The notes beneath the pieces were generated by a model. It made no database searches. It was not told the DNA's origin and saw only the letters and a list, made by a program, of their open reading frames with translations. This document shows positions 42,377 through 53,525 of a stretch of 64,000 bases of DNA, piece by piece. Made by a program: the position numbers and the translations under genes. Each line of letters begins with the position of its first letter. Within the stretch, counting starts at the first letter, position 1. The stretch is from assembly GCA_007570785.1 (NCBI GenBank), contig ML664174.1, forward strand, positions 2,689,054-2,753,053, written 5' to 3'. The DNA comes from Antilocapra americana (Eukaryota > Chordata > Mammalia > Artiodactyla > Antilocapridae).

Positions 42377-43170
42377 AGAGGAGTCCAATTTTCTGGGAGG
42401 TTCTGAACTTCTGGACAATCTACCATTGTCATTCCCATATCTCACTTTAAACCAGTGAAGATCTTCAAAGGTATCCACTTCATCACCTCAGTATGGAATG
42501 TTAGATGGAAAAGAGTCTGAAAGGGGCAGTGTTTCCAGAGACCTGAGTCTTGTCATGGGTCTGAGCCGTGTGGTGGGGGGGAGGGCCTGCCATCAGCTCT
42601 CCTCGGATCGACGCCCAGCTGAAACATCAGAGAACCAGCGGAGGGGTTGAACAAATAGTTCCCTTTTTCCAAAAGTAAAGTTGCTCAGAAATTTGACTCG
42701 GGGTAAGAAGTGAGACCAGAACAGGCCCGAGTGCTAGACATTTTGTTGCTCTCTGGAAGGAGAAGGAATCTTGCAGAGTAGACTGTCTGGTTCTTTGTGT
42801 ACCACCCTACCCACCCAGGACCAGCCTCCAATGACACAGCCCTGCAAGTCCCCCACATTTCAACCTCAAAAGCAGGACTTCTAAGATTGCCCCACTCTTG
42901 CTCCTGGATGGCATCTATGAGCTAAACTTTGGATCGAAAACACTCCCATTCATTCATGTTCTTTGAGAGAAAGAGTGAGTATATATGTCTGTGTGTCCAC
43001 TTCCTCCACATTGTACAAGTTCAACATTTGTCCTCGGAAATGAAGAACAAAGCAGAAATCAAATGAGAACTGTAATCCCAAGTTGGGGGTGGGGTGGGGG
43101 GAGACTCTAACCTGTTTTTCCCTCAAAAGAAAAATAGTCCTTTTTTTGTATGTGGGTTGCTTAGAAACGG
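42377..43170. other. Presumed RGS6 intron, unique DNA
   Basis: No exon or repeat recognised. A GGGTGGGGTGGGGGG run (about 43087-43101) is G-quadruplex-like. Confidence 0.45.
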
Positions 43171-43370
43171 AGAGGTTTCCAGCATCAGCAACAGCTCTCC
43201 CCCGGGCAGGAGGATTATCTTTCTGCTGAGCTTGCTGAACCATTATTTATCACCTGCCAAGATTGATTACTCACCCTGGGACAATGACAGCCCTTCCTTT
43301 CCCCTGCTAATTACTGTCATCATTAATATCCATGTCACTAATTAGTATTCATTCACATTGAAACCCCTTC
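43171..43370. promoter_or_regulatory. Candidate developmental enhancer
   Basis: About 200 bp free of repeats and dense in homeodomain and related cores: GAGGATTATCTTTC, ATTATTTATCACC, GATTGATTAC (43261-43270), CTAATTACTG (43307-43316), CATCATTAATATCC, and the palindrome ACTAATTAGT (43337-43346). Such clusters are typical of deeply conserved vertebrate enhancers. Conservation could not be tested here. Confidence 0.35.
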
Positions 43371-44017
43371 CTTGCTATCATATCCGCTCCCCCCACCCCA
43401 CCCGACCCGGGCCTTCGGCACCATTGTCTGGGTTTCTGCCCCACTTTGGCTTTCTGCACTCATGTCCGGCCTAATTGTCCACCAGGCTCCGGTTTGCATT
43501 CACAGAGCTCAAGAACCACATGTAAGCACAATTTTGGTAAAGAAAGGAAAGTCACATAAGCCCCCAGCCTCCTCCCTCAGCACTGCGGGGACCACAGAGC
43601 TGGGTTTCTTGTCACTGGCGCAGCCACCGTGATCATCACTGTCTCATGCGGGGAGCCGGGTGACCGTCCTCAGGCCCCCGTGGGGCCGAGCTGCTTCCCC
43701 TGGCTGTCTAGGCCACCACCCTCAGTCTGCAGCAGCACACACCCCACTGCCATCTCAACACCCGTGGGCCCTGCTTGGTGGACCTGAGCACACACAGGGA
43801 TGCCCGGGGCTGCGGACGGTCTCATCCTCATGGGCATGGGTTATTGCTTCGCCAGGCTAATCCAGGAAGGGCCAGCCTCAGCCTTGTGGCAGATTCAGCC
43901 GCAGGAACAAGGAAGGGAAACCTGTCATAATATTATGTCCTTTAAGATGGCTACAATTGTTACACTGTAGAATCAGGCGAAAATAGTCCAAACCATTATC
44001 AGGAGAAAGCATTTTTA
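43371..44017. other. GC-rich intronic DNA, no gene seen
   Basis: Moderately CpG-containing (for example CCCGACCCGGGCCTTCGGC near 43403). No splice-bounded reading frame or repeat recognised. Confidence 0.4.
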
Positions 44018-44063
44018 TTCTTCTCTTTTCTCTTCCCTTTCTTCCTTCTTTTCCCCTTCTCCC
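44018..44063. repeat. Uninterrupted 46-nt polypyrimidine tract
   Basis: Pure C/T on the plus strand, a homopurine tract on the RGS6 coding strand. It ends at the A of CCCAATC. Confidence 0.9.
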
Positions 44064-44256
44064 AATCATTCTTCCCTTCTTATTCTAATAAGAAATCAAA
44101 GCAGATTATTTTTCTATTCTATCCAAAACTGATGATTGCCTTTTGTTACTACTACTGGATTCTGTTTCTTATCTTTGTCAAGCTGCAGTCCCAAATGGAG
44201 CAGGTCTGGAGCACAGCCTCCTGCTGCCCCAGGCCTGGCACTTTCGCTGCTCTCCA

Positions 44257-44484
44257 GGACTTCCCAGGCGGCTCACTGGTAAAGAATCCACCTGCCAATG
44301 CAGGAGAAGCAGGAGATGCAAGAGATGCAGGTTCAATCCCTGGGTCAGGAAGATCCCCTGGAGGAGGAAATGGCAACCCACTCCAGTATTCTTGCCTGGA
44401 GAATCCCATGGACGGAGGAGCCTGGTGGGTTATAGTCCATGGAGTACAGAGTGGGACATGACTGAGCAACCAAGCATGCACATG
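44257..44484 (+). mobile_element. Bov-tA SINE
   Basis: Full copy with an expanded purine-rich segment before the B-box (GAAGCAGGAGATGCAAGAGA) and a GCATGCACA tail, like the copy at 916. Confidence 0.94.
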
Positions 44485-45344
44485 AGGAAAGGGCAGAGGA
44501 ATGAAGATAGGACTTGCAAATCTGTCCACTTCCTGAGGGGTAGAGAGCAGGAGGCTTGTCATGGGCCTCTGATCAGTGGCTCCCTGGCCATCTGGCTGGG
44601 CCTGAGTCTCAGAGTGGCCTTCTGTAGACTCTAACGGGGCCGGACTAAGGGTGCCCCCCTCCTCCCTGGCATTTGTTTACTTACTTAGTTGGGTAGAGTG
44701 AGACTCAGTGACCTCCTCCCAAGTCATATTAAGTCTAGATCAATATAAACTGGATTTGAGTAAGCTAGTAAGACTTTCCAAGACTTTAGAGAGTTATATT
44801 TCTGGTGTCGGGGAGATCCCTATTATAAAAGCATTCTATTCTGGGCTCGGCCTCAGGTGTTTTAAGCTCCCCCAAAGAATAAGGGATACCAGGAACTTCT
44901 TCTGAAATAAATCAGAACCCAAGCAGATCCTACCATGACACACTTCTTTCATTTCCCCCAAAGTTTTGTATCAATCTGAACCCAAATTAGACTATGCAAA
45001 CTTGACAAAAGACTGGTTCCAGTCACCTGCAAATTTCAAGTTACCTGCACCTTGGTAGCTTGTATATCATGGTTCTGGTAACTGAAGCAATTAACAACTT
45101 ACTCATCAGTCCTGCCCATTGGGGAAAGACACTTCCATTTGAGCAAACTATTTTTTCTGGAGCCCAACCAAGGATAAGATGGTACACCTTAGGCAAGGTT
45201 GTGACTCCATCCTCTGTTGGAGTTTCATGAAACCGCCAAGGTCTCAGCTGCTCCTTTGAGTGAAGAACGCAGCTCTAGGCCATCTCATCATGCATGCAGG
45301 TGCCAAGTGCAGGCCAGCATCCACCCAGAAGGAGGACTATCCCT
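44485..45344. other. Presumed RGS6 intron, no gene seen
   Basis: Nothing recognised. Confidence 0.4.
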
Positions 45345-45550
45345 AGTGTTCACTGTGTACTAGGCTAGCACTAGACACAACCCTGTTGTCATATGTCCCC
45401 TTGACAATATGTAAAATATAGTAACTCACACCCATTTTAAAGATTAGATCCAGAGAGGCCCCAGGTCACATGCTAGTACCTAATGCAGCCCAGTCTGGAA
45501 TCCAGAATAGCTCATGTCTAATATTATATCTACTACACTGTTCTGCCCCT
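45345..45550 (-). mobile_element. MIR SINE
   Basis: Reversed MIR: GTTCACTGTGTACTAGGCTA, ACTCACACCCATTTTAAAGA, GAGAGGCCCCAGGTCACATG, ACTACACTGTTCTGCCCCTC. Confidence 0.7.
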
Positions 45551-45741
45551 CTTATCTCTGAATAACTTTCCAAGTAGTACACAGAACAACAGGAAAAGTT
45601 ATCTTCTGTATTCAACTTCCCTCCTGAAGCAGAGACACTAGTTTAGTCATAATAATAATTACCACTTTAGCTTTTAAGCTAATAATACATTGAGTAATTT
45701 CTCTATTTGAAGTTTTGGAATGATTCTACTATAATACTGCA

Positions 45742-45950
45742 CACACGCTAAGTCGCTTTAGTTGTGTCTGACTCTTTGCAACTCTTTGAACTGTAAGCCT
45801 ACCAGGCTCCTCTCTTCATGGGATTCTCCAGGCAAGAATACTGGAGTAGGTTGCCATGCCCTCCTTCAGGGGATCTTCTTGATCCAGGGATCGAACCTGC
45901 CTCTCTTATGTCTCCTGTATTGGCAGACAGGTTCTTTTACCACCAGTGCC
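45742..45950 (-). mobile_element. Bov-tA SINE
   Basis: Reverse-oriented copy (CACACGCTAAGTCGCTTTAG to TTTTACCACCAGTGCC). Forms an inverted pair with the next SINE. Confidence 0.93.
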
Positions 45951-46023
45951 ATAATAATTCCATGATGTAAATAGATTATTATCTCCATTTTGCAGATGAA
46001 TTGCAGGACACTCTATTAAGTGG

Positions 46024-46228
46024 AGACTTCCCTGGTGGCTCAGACGGTAAACCATCTGCCTATGATGCAGGAGACCCGGGTTCAATCCCTGGGTCAGGAA
46101 GATCTCCTGGAGAAGGAAATGGCAACCCACTCCAGTATTCTTGCCTGGAAAGTCCCATGGATGCAGGAGCCTGGTGGGCTACAGTCCAGGGGATCACAAA
46201 GAGTTGGACACGACCGAGTGACTTCACG
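46024..46228 (+). mobile_element. Bov-tA SINE
   Basis: Full copy from GAGACTTCCCTGGTGGCTCA to CACGACCGAGTGACTTCACG. The flanks TAAGTGGAGA and TAAGTAGAGA may be a target-site duplication with one change. Confidence 0.94.
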
Positions 46229-46539
46229 ATAAGTAGAGAAGCTTTTACAGTTTTAGGCCATTCTTTTATGAGCTAGTTAAAACACAATAAAATATAACAC
46301 TTAGCTATCAGAGAAAGCTTAAGAGGAAACATTTAACTGGGCTTTGCTGGGTGGCCACAGTGAATAGCTGGCAGTAAGAGAGAAGGAAATACCGGTAGGA
46401 GGACTAGCGTGATAAAGTCTAGAGGCATTTTTGAGAGGTAGTGTTTGATCAACGGGTTTGATTTTTCCAAGGGAAATGGTGACACATTTAACAGATACAC
46501 ACTTGCTTTCAAAGCATATGAAGCAATAAAGCACATTGC

Positions 46540-46880
46540 TTGTAAAGTTGGGCAGACTTGAGTTCCACTCATGGCACATCATTTCCAAATTGTATGACCC
46601 TGGGCAGGTGCCTTAACCACCACCCCCTCCAATCTCCATACTCGTGGGTTAACTGGGGGAAATTCTGCCGGCTTCCATGATGAAACAAGAGAAACCCTCA
46701 CCAAAAGCCTGGCCTGTGGTTTTGCTGAAATTTCTTATTAGGTCACCTATCTGCTCTGTGCCCTCATTTTTTTCTCATATGAAAATGAGGACAATAATAA
46801 AAAGGACCTGATGCGTAGGCTCTGGGGTTAAAGGAGACGCTGAATGTGCAATGCCGGCACAGTGCCGGGAATGTAATAAG
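46540..46880 (+). mobile_element. MIR SINE, interrupted or expanded
   Basis: GGGCAGACTTGAGTTCCACT and TGTATGACCCTGGGCAGGTG CC match the MIR 5' half. After a gap, TCATATGAAAATGAGGACAA TAATAA and CACAGTGCCGGGAATGTAAT match the 3' half. Confidence 0.6.
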
Positions 46881-47285
46881 CATAACACATGTGAGCCATG
46901 GAGGCAGTCTGTGTTTTATACTCACATTGGAGCCAAGTGTCTCACCAAGTCATCGGCATGGCTCAGAGAAGCAGCAGCAACTTGAACTTCCTGTTATCGG
47001 CCTGCTTTTTCATTTCAGGCCTCAGAGAACCTCAAACGTCTTCTGATGCTTTTTAGGAAGGGTTTTCTTGATGGACAGAAGGGGAGGGAGTTGCAGCAGG
47101 CAAGCTTTATGAGGCTAGTAAGGCCTCATGGAGCCGGGGGGCGGGGGACCCCCTCCAGCAGCTTTTGTAGCCTTGCTCCTCAGAGGACATTTTCCAGGTC
47201 AGGGAGTACCTTCTCTAGGAGCACTCATCTCGGTTTGGAACTAGACACCCACGATGTGATGATTTGGTCAGTGTCTGCTTCCCCC
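46881..47285. other. Presumed RGS6 intron, no gene seen
   Basis: Nothing recognised; one GC-rich patch near 47130-47160. Confidence 0.4.
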
Positions 47286-47690
47286 CTGTATCCGTTTCCT
47301 GGGACTGCCTAACAAAGCACCACAAACAGAGCAGCTTCAATCACAGAAATGTATCGTCTCTCAGAGTGGGCTTATCTGAGGGCTGTGGGGAGAAGCTGTG
47401 TCAGTCTCTCCCTTTACTTCTGGAGGTTTGCTGGCAGTCTTTGGCGTGTTCGTCTTGTGGAAGCATCACCCCCACCTCTGCCTTCATCTTCACAGGGCAT
47501 CTTCCTGTGTGCGTGTCCCTGTGTCCACTGTCTCCTCGTTCTAAGGACAGAGTGGATGAGGGCCCACCTGAACTAGTTCACCTTAACGAATTATACATCA
47601 ACAGCCTTGTGTCCAAATCAGGTCACATTCTAAGGGCTTGGAGGTTAGGACCGTGACACATAAATTTTGAGGGTGACACAGTTCACCTCA
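47286..47690 (-). mobile_element. MaLR-type LTR, reversed
   Basis: TGTATCCGTTTCCTGGGACT GCCTAACAAAGCACCACAAAC at the left, CTGCCTTCATCTTCACAGGG CATC in the middle, and AAATCAGGTCACATTCTAAG with AATTTTGAGGGTGACACAGT at the right. This is the reversed layout of an ERVL-MaLR LTR. Confidence 0.7.
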
Positions 47691-48069
47691 TAACAATTGT
47701 TCTGAGCGAGCAGGACTCTCTTACAGTTTTTCATCTCTGGCACCAAGCAAAGACCTGTCATGAAGCTGGGGTTTAATTAATGCTTATTGATCAACAGTTA
47801 CATTCAAATGGGCATCATATAAAACATAGCCATTCGTATTGCACATATTCATTGCATTAAAAAAATTTTTTATCAGTTTTTTGTGACACATGAAAACCTC
47901 ATCACAGGCCAGCACCAATTGTGGTATTGGGCATTTTGGAACTACTGCTTTAGAGGGAAGTTCAAGGTTTTTCATCCATTGACATTTGCTTTCAAAAACC
48001 ACATTTCTCCTTGTAAAAAGAAGTCTCAATGAACACTTTAAAAAAACATTAGGTAAATAGATAAACAAC

Positions 48070-48447
48070 CAGGATGGCTGCCTAGCACAGGGAACTATAT
48101 TCAGTATCTTGGAATAAACTATAATTGTTGTTAAGTCATTAGATCCTGTCCCACTCTTAGCGACCCCTCGGACTGCAGCACATCAGGCTTCCCTGTCCTT
48201 CACTATTTCCCAGTTTGCTCAAACTCATGTCCATTGAGTCTGTGATGCCATCCAAGCATTTCACCCTCTGTTACCCCTTTCTCCTGCCCTCAATCTCTCA
48301 TCAGGGTCTTTTCTAATGAGTCGGAAAAGGACAAGAAAAAGAACATAGATACCTATTCATATACATATATGTATAACCGAATCACTTTGCTGTATACCTG
48401 AAATTAACACAACATTGTAAATCAGCTATACTTCAATTAAAAAAAAA
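48070..48447 (+). mobile_element. Bovine-type L1 3' UTR split by BovB
   Basis: The left part is CCAGGATGGCTGCCTAGCAC AGGGAACTATATTCAGTATC TTGGAATAAACTATAAT. The right part (48325 on) runs from CGGAAAAGGACAAGAAAAAG AACATAG to AACACAACATTGTAAATCAG CTATACTTCAATT and a poly-A. The two rejoin as one continuous L1 3' end. Confidence 0.88.
48123..48324 (-). mobile_element. BovB 3' end nested in L1
   Basis: Reverse-oriented BovB tail (TTGTTGTTAAGTCATTAGAT to ATCAGGGTCTTTTCTAATGA) with small internal deletions. It splits the L1 3' UTR and so is younger. Confidence 0.9.
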
Positions 48448-48589
48448 TAGGCAGTAATCTGAACTGCCCCCTTCTCCTCATTCAACCCTGGCTGACAACT
48501 GAAAGAGGACAACAAGTAGAAGGAAAAGTGGTCTTCAACGCTCCTCTCAAGTCGAAAGACCCTCTCCTCCCTCCTCTCTCCTGCCTCTT

Positions 48590-49420
48590 CGCTGGCCCCC
48601 GTGGCTCTCTGCCTGCGGAGTTCAAACTGCTTGAGACCCACTTCAAATCGGCGCTGATTCTCCCTTCTTAACAGGAGGCTTTTGTGTCAGTCTGACTTGA
48701 ACAGTTAGGAGCAATTAAATCCAGACACACAGACTGATCATTTTGAACCGGCTGTACTCAAGCATCACTGCCTTCTTCAGCCCTAAACCAGGGCGGGCCG
48801 GGCCCACCTCCCTGGGGTCTTCTTTCCAGGTCAGGCACATAGGCCTGCCCACCTCCATGGGCACGTGGCAACTGCGCCCCACAGCGACCCACAGCGGGAA
48901 AGACAGCCAGCCACGGGGAACCCCCTGGTGGGCCTTCTCCTGCCTGCCCCCGCCCCCGCTCAGACCGCGCTTCCCCGCTTGCTTCCCATGCATTATGAAA
49001 AATAATAGGGGGCAGGAGACCGGGCGAGGTTATTACCAACTCATAAATCAACTGGGAAGCTCTGAGGGTTGTGGTGAGGTGTCTGAGCCCGGCTCCCCCC
49101 GGTTTGTTATCTCACCCGGGGCCCCCACCATTGATTCATAACCTCATAACCCTCTGCGTCCGAATCCCAAGTCTTCTATCTAATTGTCACCCGCCGAGTA
49201 CATGATTTGCAAGAGGATGCGGGCGGCGGCAGACGTGGGGGTGGAGGAGAGATTAGTTTTGTCAATCAAAAGCGTCCAAGGCGAGGAGGCGCACACCCGG
49301 GATTTAGCTCAACGATCAGCTTATTAAAGGGGAGGCTGGCTATGCTACACGGATGCACTTCGCACAGGGAGACTGCGGATCTCGGCCTCTGTAGGGGGTA
49401 GCCCCTGCTCCCTGAGGGTG
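48590..49420. promoter_or_regulatory. CpG-rich block, candidate orphan CpG island or regulatory element
   Basis: Much richer in GC and CpG than its surroundings (CTGCCTGCGGAG, AATCGGCGCTG, GGGCGGGCCGGGCCC, GACCGCGCTTCCCCGC, CACCCGCCGAGTAC, GATGCGGGCGGCGGCAGACG). Embedded AT-rich cores include CATTATGAAAAATAATAG. No repeat and no RGS6 coding segment is visible. It could be an alternative promoter, an unmethylated enhancer, or an old CpG island. Confidence 0.4.
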
Positions 49421-50024
49421 GCTGCCGCCTTCCGCCCCATCCAAAGGCAGAAATGAAAAACAGACAAGCAGATTTGAGGCTTTGGGGGAGAAGTGAGCTA
49501 GTGCCAGGTGTCCACTAGCCGCATTGGAGAACGTGACAAATGTTCTGGGGACTGTGGCTCCTTTCCAGGAGGGGTGGAGGGGTCCCAGGCTGGACGGAGT
49601 CAGGGCCGGGGTTGTCTGCTGGTTACCTCATCTGTGCACCTTTGAACCTGAAATGGGGTTCGAGAATATTGAAATTAATCTGAGAGGGTAAGGCTTCTGG
49701 AAGGGAGCAGGAGAGGCAGTCTTTGTAATGCCCAGGTGTGCAGGCTGCAATCACTTTACCTGGAATCCGATCCGGCTAACTGCACTGTTTGGGAATAATG
49801 CTGACGCGCTTCCACAGCACGCTCTAAGGCTTAAGTCTGCAAAGTGCTGCTGGACACCTGCCACCACCTTGGGAAGGGCAAGGTGTGCTCAGCAGGGAGT
49901 GTGAGCAGATCAGATTTCAAGCGGAGTCTGGGACACATAGGTGCCTGGGCAAAAGCTGAATCCGTGTTTCACTCATTTTAGCTCTGGGGCCCTGCAGCTC
50001 TGGCTTCCTGGGTCCCTGTTGGTT
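49421..50024. other. Presumed RGS6 intron, no gene seen
   Basis: Unique-looking sequence downstream of the CpG-rich block on the plus strand. Confidence 0.4.
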
Positions 50025-50195
50025 TTTGTCATCAGACAGATCTGGGTTCATATCCTGATTCTGCCCCTTGCTAGCTGATCACCTTGGATGAATTATTCAA
50101 CCACCTTGACACCCAGTTTACCCACTTGCAAAATGGGTCCATCAGAGGATCTACCCCAGACTGTGTTATGAGTATTTAAATGAGGAAATGGAGGT
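50025..50195 (+). mobile_element. MIR SINE
   Basis: CAGACAGATCTGGGTTCATA TCCTGATTCTGCC, CTAGCTGATCACCTTGGATG and TTTACCCACTTGCAAAATGG in MIR order. Confidence 0.8.
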
Positions 50196-53100
50196 GGCCA
50201 CCCTGATCCATGGGTAGTTCTGGTTCCTTTCTGCTTACACCTGATGCACACCTTCATCTTCCCAGAGTGGAGTCTGGCCTGGAGCTCATCTCCTGGGCAG
50301 CGAGCCTTAGGTGGAATCAAGCCTTCCTCCTGGCTCCTCCCCCAGCCTGTGTTGCAGGCCTAGACAGTTCAGAGCTGGCTCTAATTTCCATCTTTCAAGC
50401 TTCTCTGTTTCATTCAGATGCATGAGTCCATCCTTTTAAAAACTGGTCTGGGACCTTCTCCATCAGTAGAAGATCCATTCCCAGTCCAATTTCCAGTTCC
50501 TGAGGCAAAACAGAACCCCAAGGAACCCCAAGATCTCTCCTCCATCCCAGCTACAGCCAAGCCCTTATCCTGGCATCTACCACCACCGTGGGCCATGAAT
50601 CCGAATCCCGTGTCTGAGTCTGGGTTCCCCCTCCCAGCAGCTCTGCGACCTTGGGGATGTGCCGTACTCTTGCTAGGCTTCAGTTTCTCTAGGATATGAT
50701 AAAAGCACTGTCTGAGAGGGAGGCATGGGATAATTCCTGTAAAAGCTTCAACTTTGTGTCCTTCAGCACAGAGGAAATGATCAGCATGGGCTGATTTCAT
50801 CATCATCATTATTATTATTGCTATTCCTACTGATTGGACCACTCTTGTTCCTTTACCTGCAGTGATTAAGAAGATGGCTCTGTTCTTAAACAAAAAAGTG
50901 CACACGTGGGCTACAAGGGCTGGACTAGAGTGTTGGTGGGGAGTGTTCATGGGCTACAGACAGAGTGTGTAATTCCAGCCCACCCAATTTCAGGAGACAG
51001 TTCACAGAGAAGGAGGTGCTTAGCATCAGTGAGAAACAGAAAAGATAAAGGAGGAGAGTATTGGATGTAGAGCCAAGAACAAAGCCATCCAAAGCAATCA
51101 CATCAACAGTACCATGTGACAGCTAGCATTTATATGCAGGCTGGAACAGCAAGTCTCTGTGAAAGGGAACAGAGTCTTGGAGGGCAAAAGTCACAGCATG
51201 CTCGGGCATCACTTATATACGAAGCACTGAGCCAGTCACCAGTGGCCGAGAGTCATGTGTGAATCACGAAAGAACTAAAGAGCTGCAGGGAGATGATGTC
51301 AGAACTGCCAGGGAATGAGCTCATGCTTTCCTGGCATCAGGATGCTGGCCTTTCTCCCCACCCATCTCTCAACCTGGGCCTCATGGCCATTGCCTGTGGT
51401 GCCCTGATCCCTTCCTGCAGTTGACCTCAGGAAGTGATGTGCTGTTGGGTCAGCCTGCATCCCTCACACCTCTGCTGCTGGTCACCATCCCAGATCGCTG
51501 CTCAGCGGCCTTCAGCAAGGCACCCCAAACCCAGAGAGACTCGTGTGCAGGATACCTCCATTGTTTGTACTCCCCGTCATCTTTTAGGGAAGGGTGTAGC
51601 CTTGGGCTTCTCTGGGATCTACTGCCATCTTGCATCCAAGAACTACTCCCCCTTGACTTTCCCCTGAAGGACAGCCTTGAGTCCTCAGCACTGAGAGAGG
51701 GGCTGTCTGGGGCGGGGGGAGGTGGGTGTTGATGACCATGAAACAGAAGTAGTGGCAGGAGTGATAGGAGCTGGTCAGAGGCCTGTGTGTCCTGACCCTG
51801 TTGAGGGCTGGCGAGGGCCCTGGATAATAAGTTGTCAGCAAGAAAATGGGCTCAGTCCATGGGGAAGCTGGTGGTAGTCGAGCCACACTGCCCACCTTCC
51901 CTGCCCCAGTCTTTCCTTCTGAAATCCCTAACTCCTTTTCTGCTTCGGGCATTTAGGTAAGAAAAAAATACGATAATGAGGGGCCTGGGTGCTGTGAAGA
52001 CTGGGAGGCGGGTGAGGTGACATTTACATGGAGGCCTGAGAGCAGGAAGATGATGCATCTGGATGAAGGGCAGTGAGGTGGGAACAAGAAGAAGAAAGGT
52101 GCAGGCAACTGGAGATGTGACAGGAGACGGAGGGGCTGCACCCCTTGGAAGTCTCTGGAAGGCTGGAGTAGGGGAGGGGGTCTGTGCATTTTTAAAGGAT
52201 GCTTTGGCTGCTGCGTGGAGAAGGGATTGCAGAGGGACAAGAGAAGCAGGATACCAGCCAGCAGCCATTTTTCATGGTTTCAAGAAGAAATCTAACACAG
52301 GCTGGGCTCCCTGGTGGCAAGGAGATGGAGAGGAGCAAAATGGGGCCTGGGTCTGTTTTGGAAGCAGGGCTCCTGGTCCCCTTGAATTCCTTTACCCGGA
52401 GTAAGGGAATAAGAGGAGTCAGGCTTGACTTCTGGTTTCTAGCTTGACTAATTGGATGCAGGTGGAGCTTAGCCTACCTGAGGTGGGGAAGCAGATTGGG
52501 GAGGACACCTGGGTTTATTATTGGCCACATTTTGTCTGAATCAGATGTATATGGCAGCCATCCAAGTGGCAATGCTGAGTCTGCCAGTGGACATAGGAGG
52601 CTGAGTTTTCAGGGACAGAGCAGGCCTGGGATTTTTATTTGGGTGTCACTGGTGGGTAGAATGTACCTCAAGAAGGGAGGCTGGGTGAGATCACCGGAGG
52701 AGAACACGTAGACAGAGAAGAGAGGGCTTTGGAACCAAACCCTGGGCCTGGCCTTGGCATAGCTGGCTGGGGACCCAAGCCTGCCCTTCCTTGCTCTGGA
52801 ATGCCTTCTGTTACCCTGAGCACCTGGGCTTCTCTCTTATGTGACTTATCCAGTGATGCATCCTCTTCCTCGGGAGACAGCAGGATAAATGAGCTCCAAC
52901 TGTGGACCCTCCGCCAGCAACTCTTGGAACCCGCCCTTCCAGCCACCTCCCTTTCCTGCTCACGTCATGATTCAGGGAAATATCGGCACTCCCCACTATG
53001 TCCAGCACCTGACAGCATGCCCAGCACCCAAGCCAAAGAAACAGCTAAGGGTTTCTGTGTTCTCTTCTGATTTATAACTAAGATTAAAAGCTTGCTTTCT

Positions 53101-53354
53101 GGCTTTTCTGTCACTAAATTCCCTGAAAGCATCTTGTGGGGGCTCTGGAGCTGGCCCGTGGCTGAGCTCTACTAGGTGAACACAGCCTGGGAGCGATGTC
53201 AAGCTTCACATCCCACCTGGGGTTACAGACTCTGGGGAGGGATGCTGTCTTTCTAATGAACAAGCCTCATTTCGTTTCCATCAGCTCCAGACCAAGAGAA
53301 GCTAACTTTTGTTCAGAGAACATGTTAGGAATGTTTTAAACTGAGAAACCTTGT
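50196..53354. other. Presumed RGS6 intron, 3.2 kb without supported feature
   Basis: Several long open frames occur on both strands (for example 178 codons, minus, 50414-50950, and 138 codons, minus, 51852-52268). None shows a recognisable domain or exon-like splice context. A CAT/TAT trinucleotide run lies at about 50799-50820. Moderate GC content makes long chance frames expected. Confidence 0.5.
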
Positions 53355-53520
53355 ACAGTAAGTTCTTGACATACAAATGAGTTCCGTTCCAAGAGTGCGT
53401 TCATAAATCCAGTTTGTTCATAAGTCCAACAAAGTTAGCCTAGATACCCAATTGTACTGTAATGGGCTTATAATACTTTTCACACAAATAATACATAGAA
53501 AACAAACCAAAAAAATAAAG
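53355..53520. mobile_element. Probable TcMar-Tigger-like DNA transposon fragment
   Basis: CAGTAAGTTCTTGACATACA, GAGTTCCGTTCCAAGAGTGC GTTCATAAATCC, AAGTCCAACAAAGTTAGCCT and ATAATACTTTTCACACAAAT form a motif series found in a common mammalian DNA transposon group. Confidence 0.5.
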
Positions 53521-53525
53521 AAAAG

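Noticed and set aside
44143..44634. 163-codon plus-strand frame
   Set aside because: Mostly a translated Bov-tA SINE, as shown by the repeated phrase seen at many other SINE copies.
50414..50950. 178-codon open frame on the minus strand
   Set aside because: No recognisable domain, no splice or Kozak-like support. The sequence is GC-moderate, where chance frames are long, and a CAT/TAT microsatellite supplies part of it.
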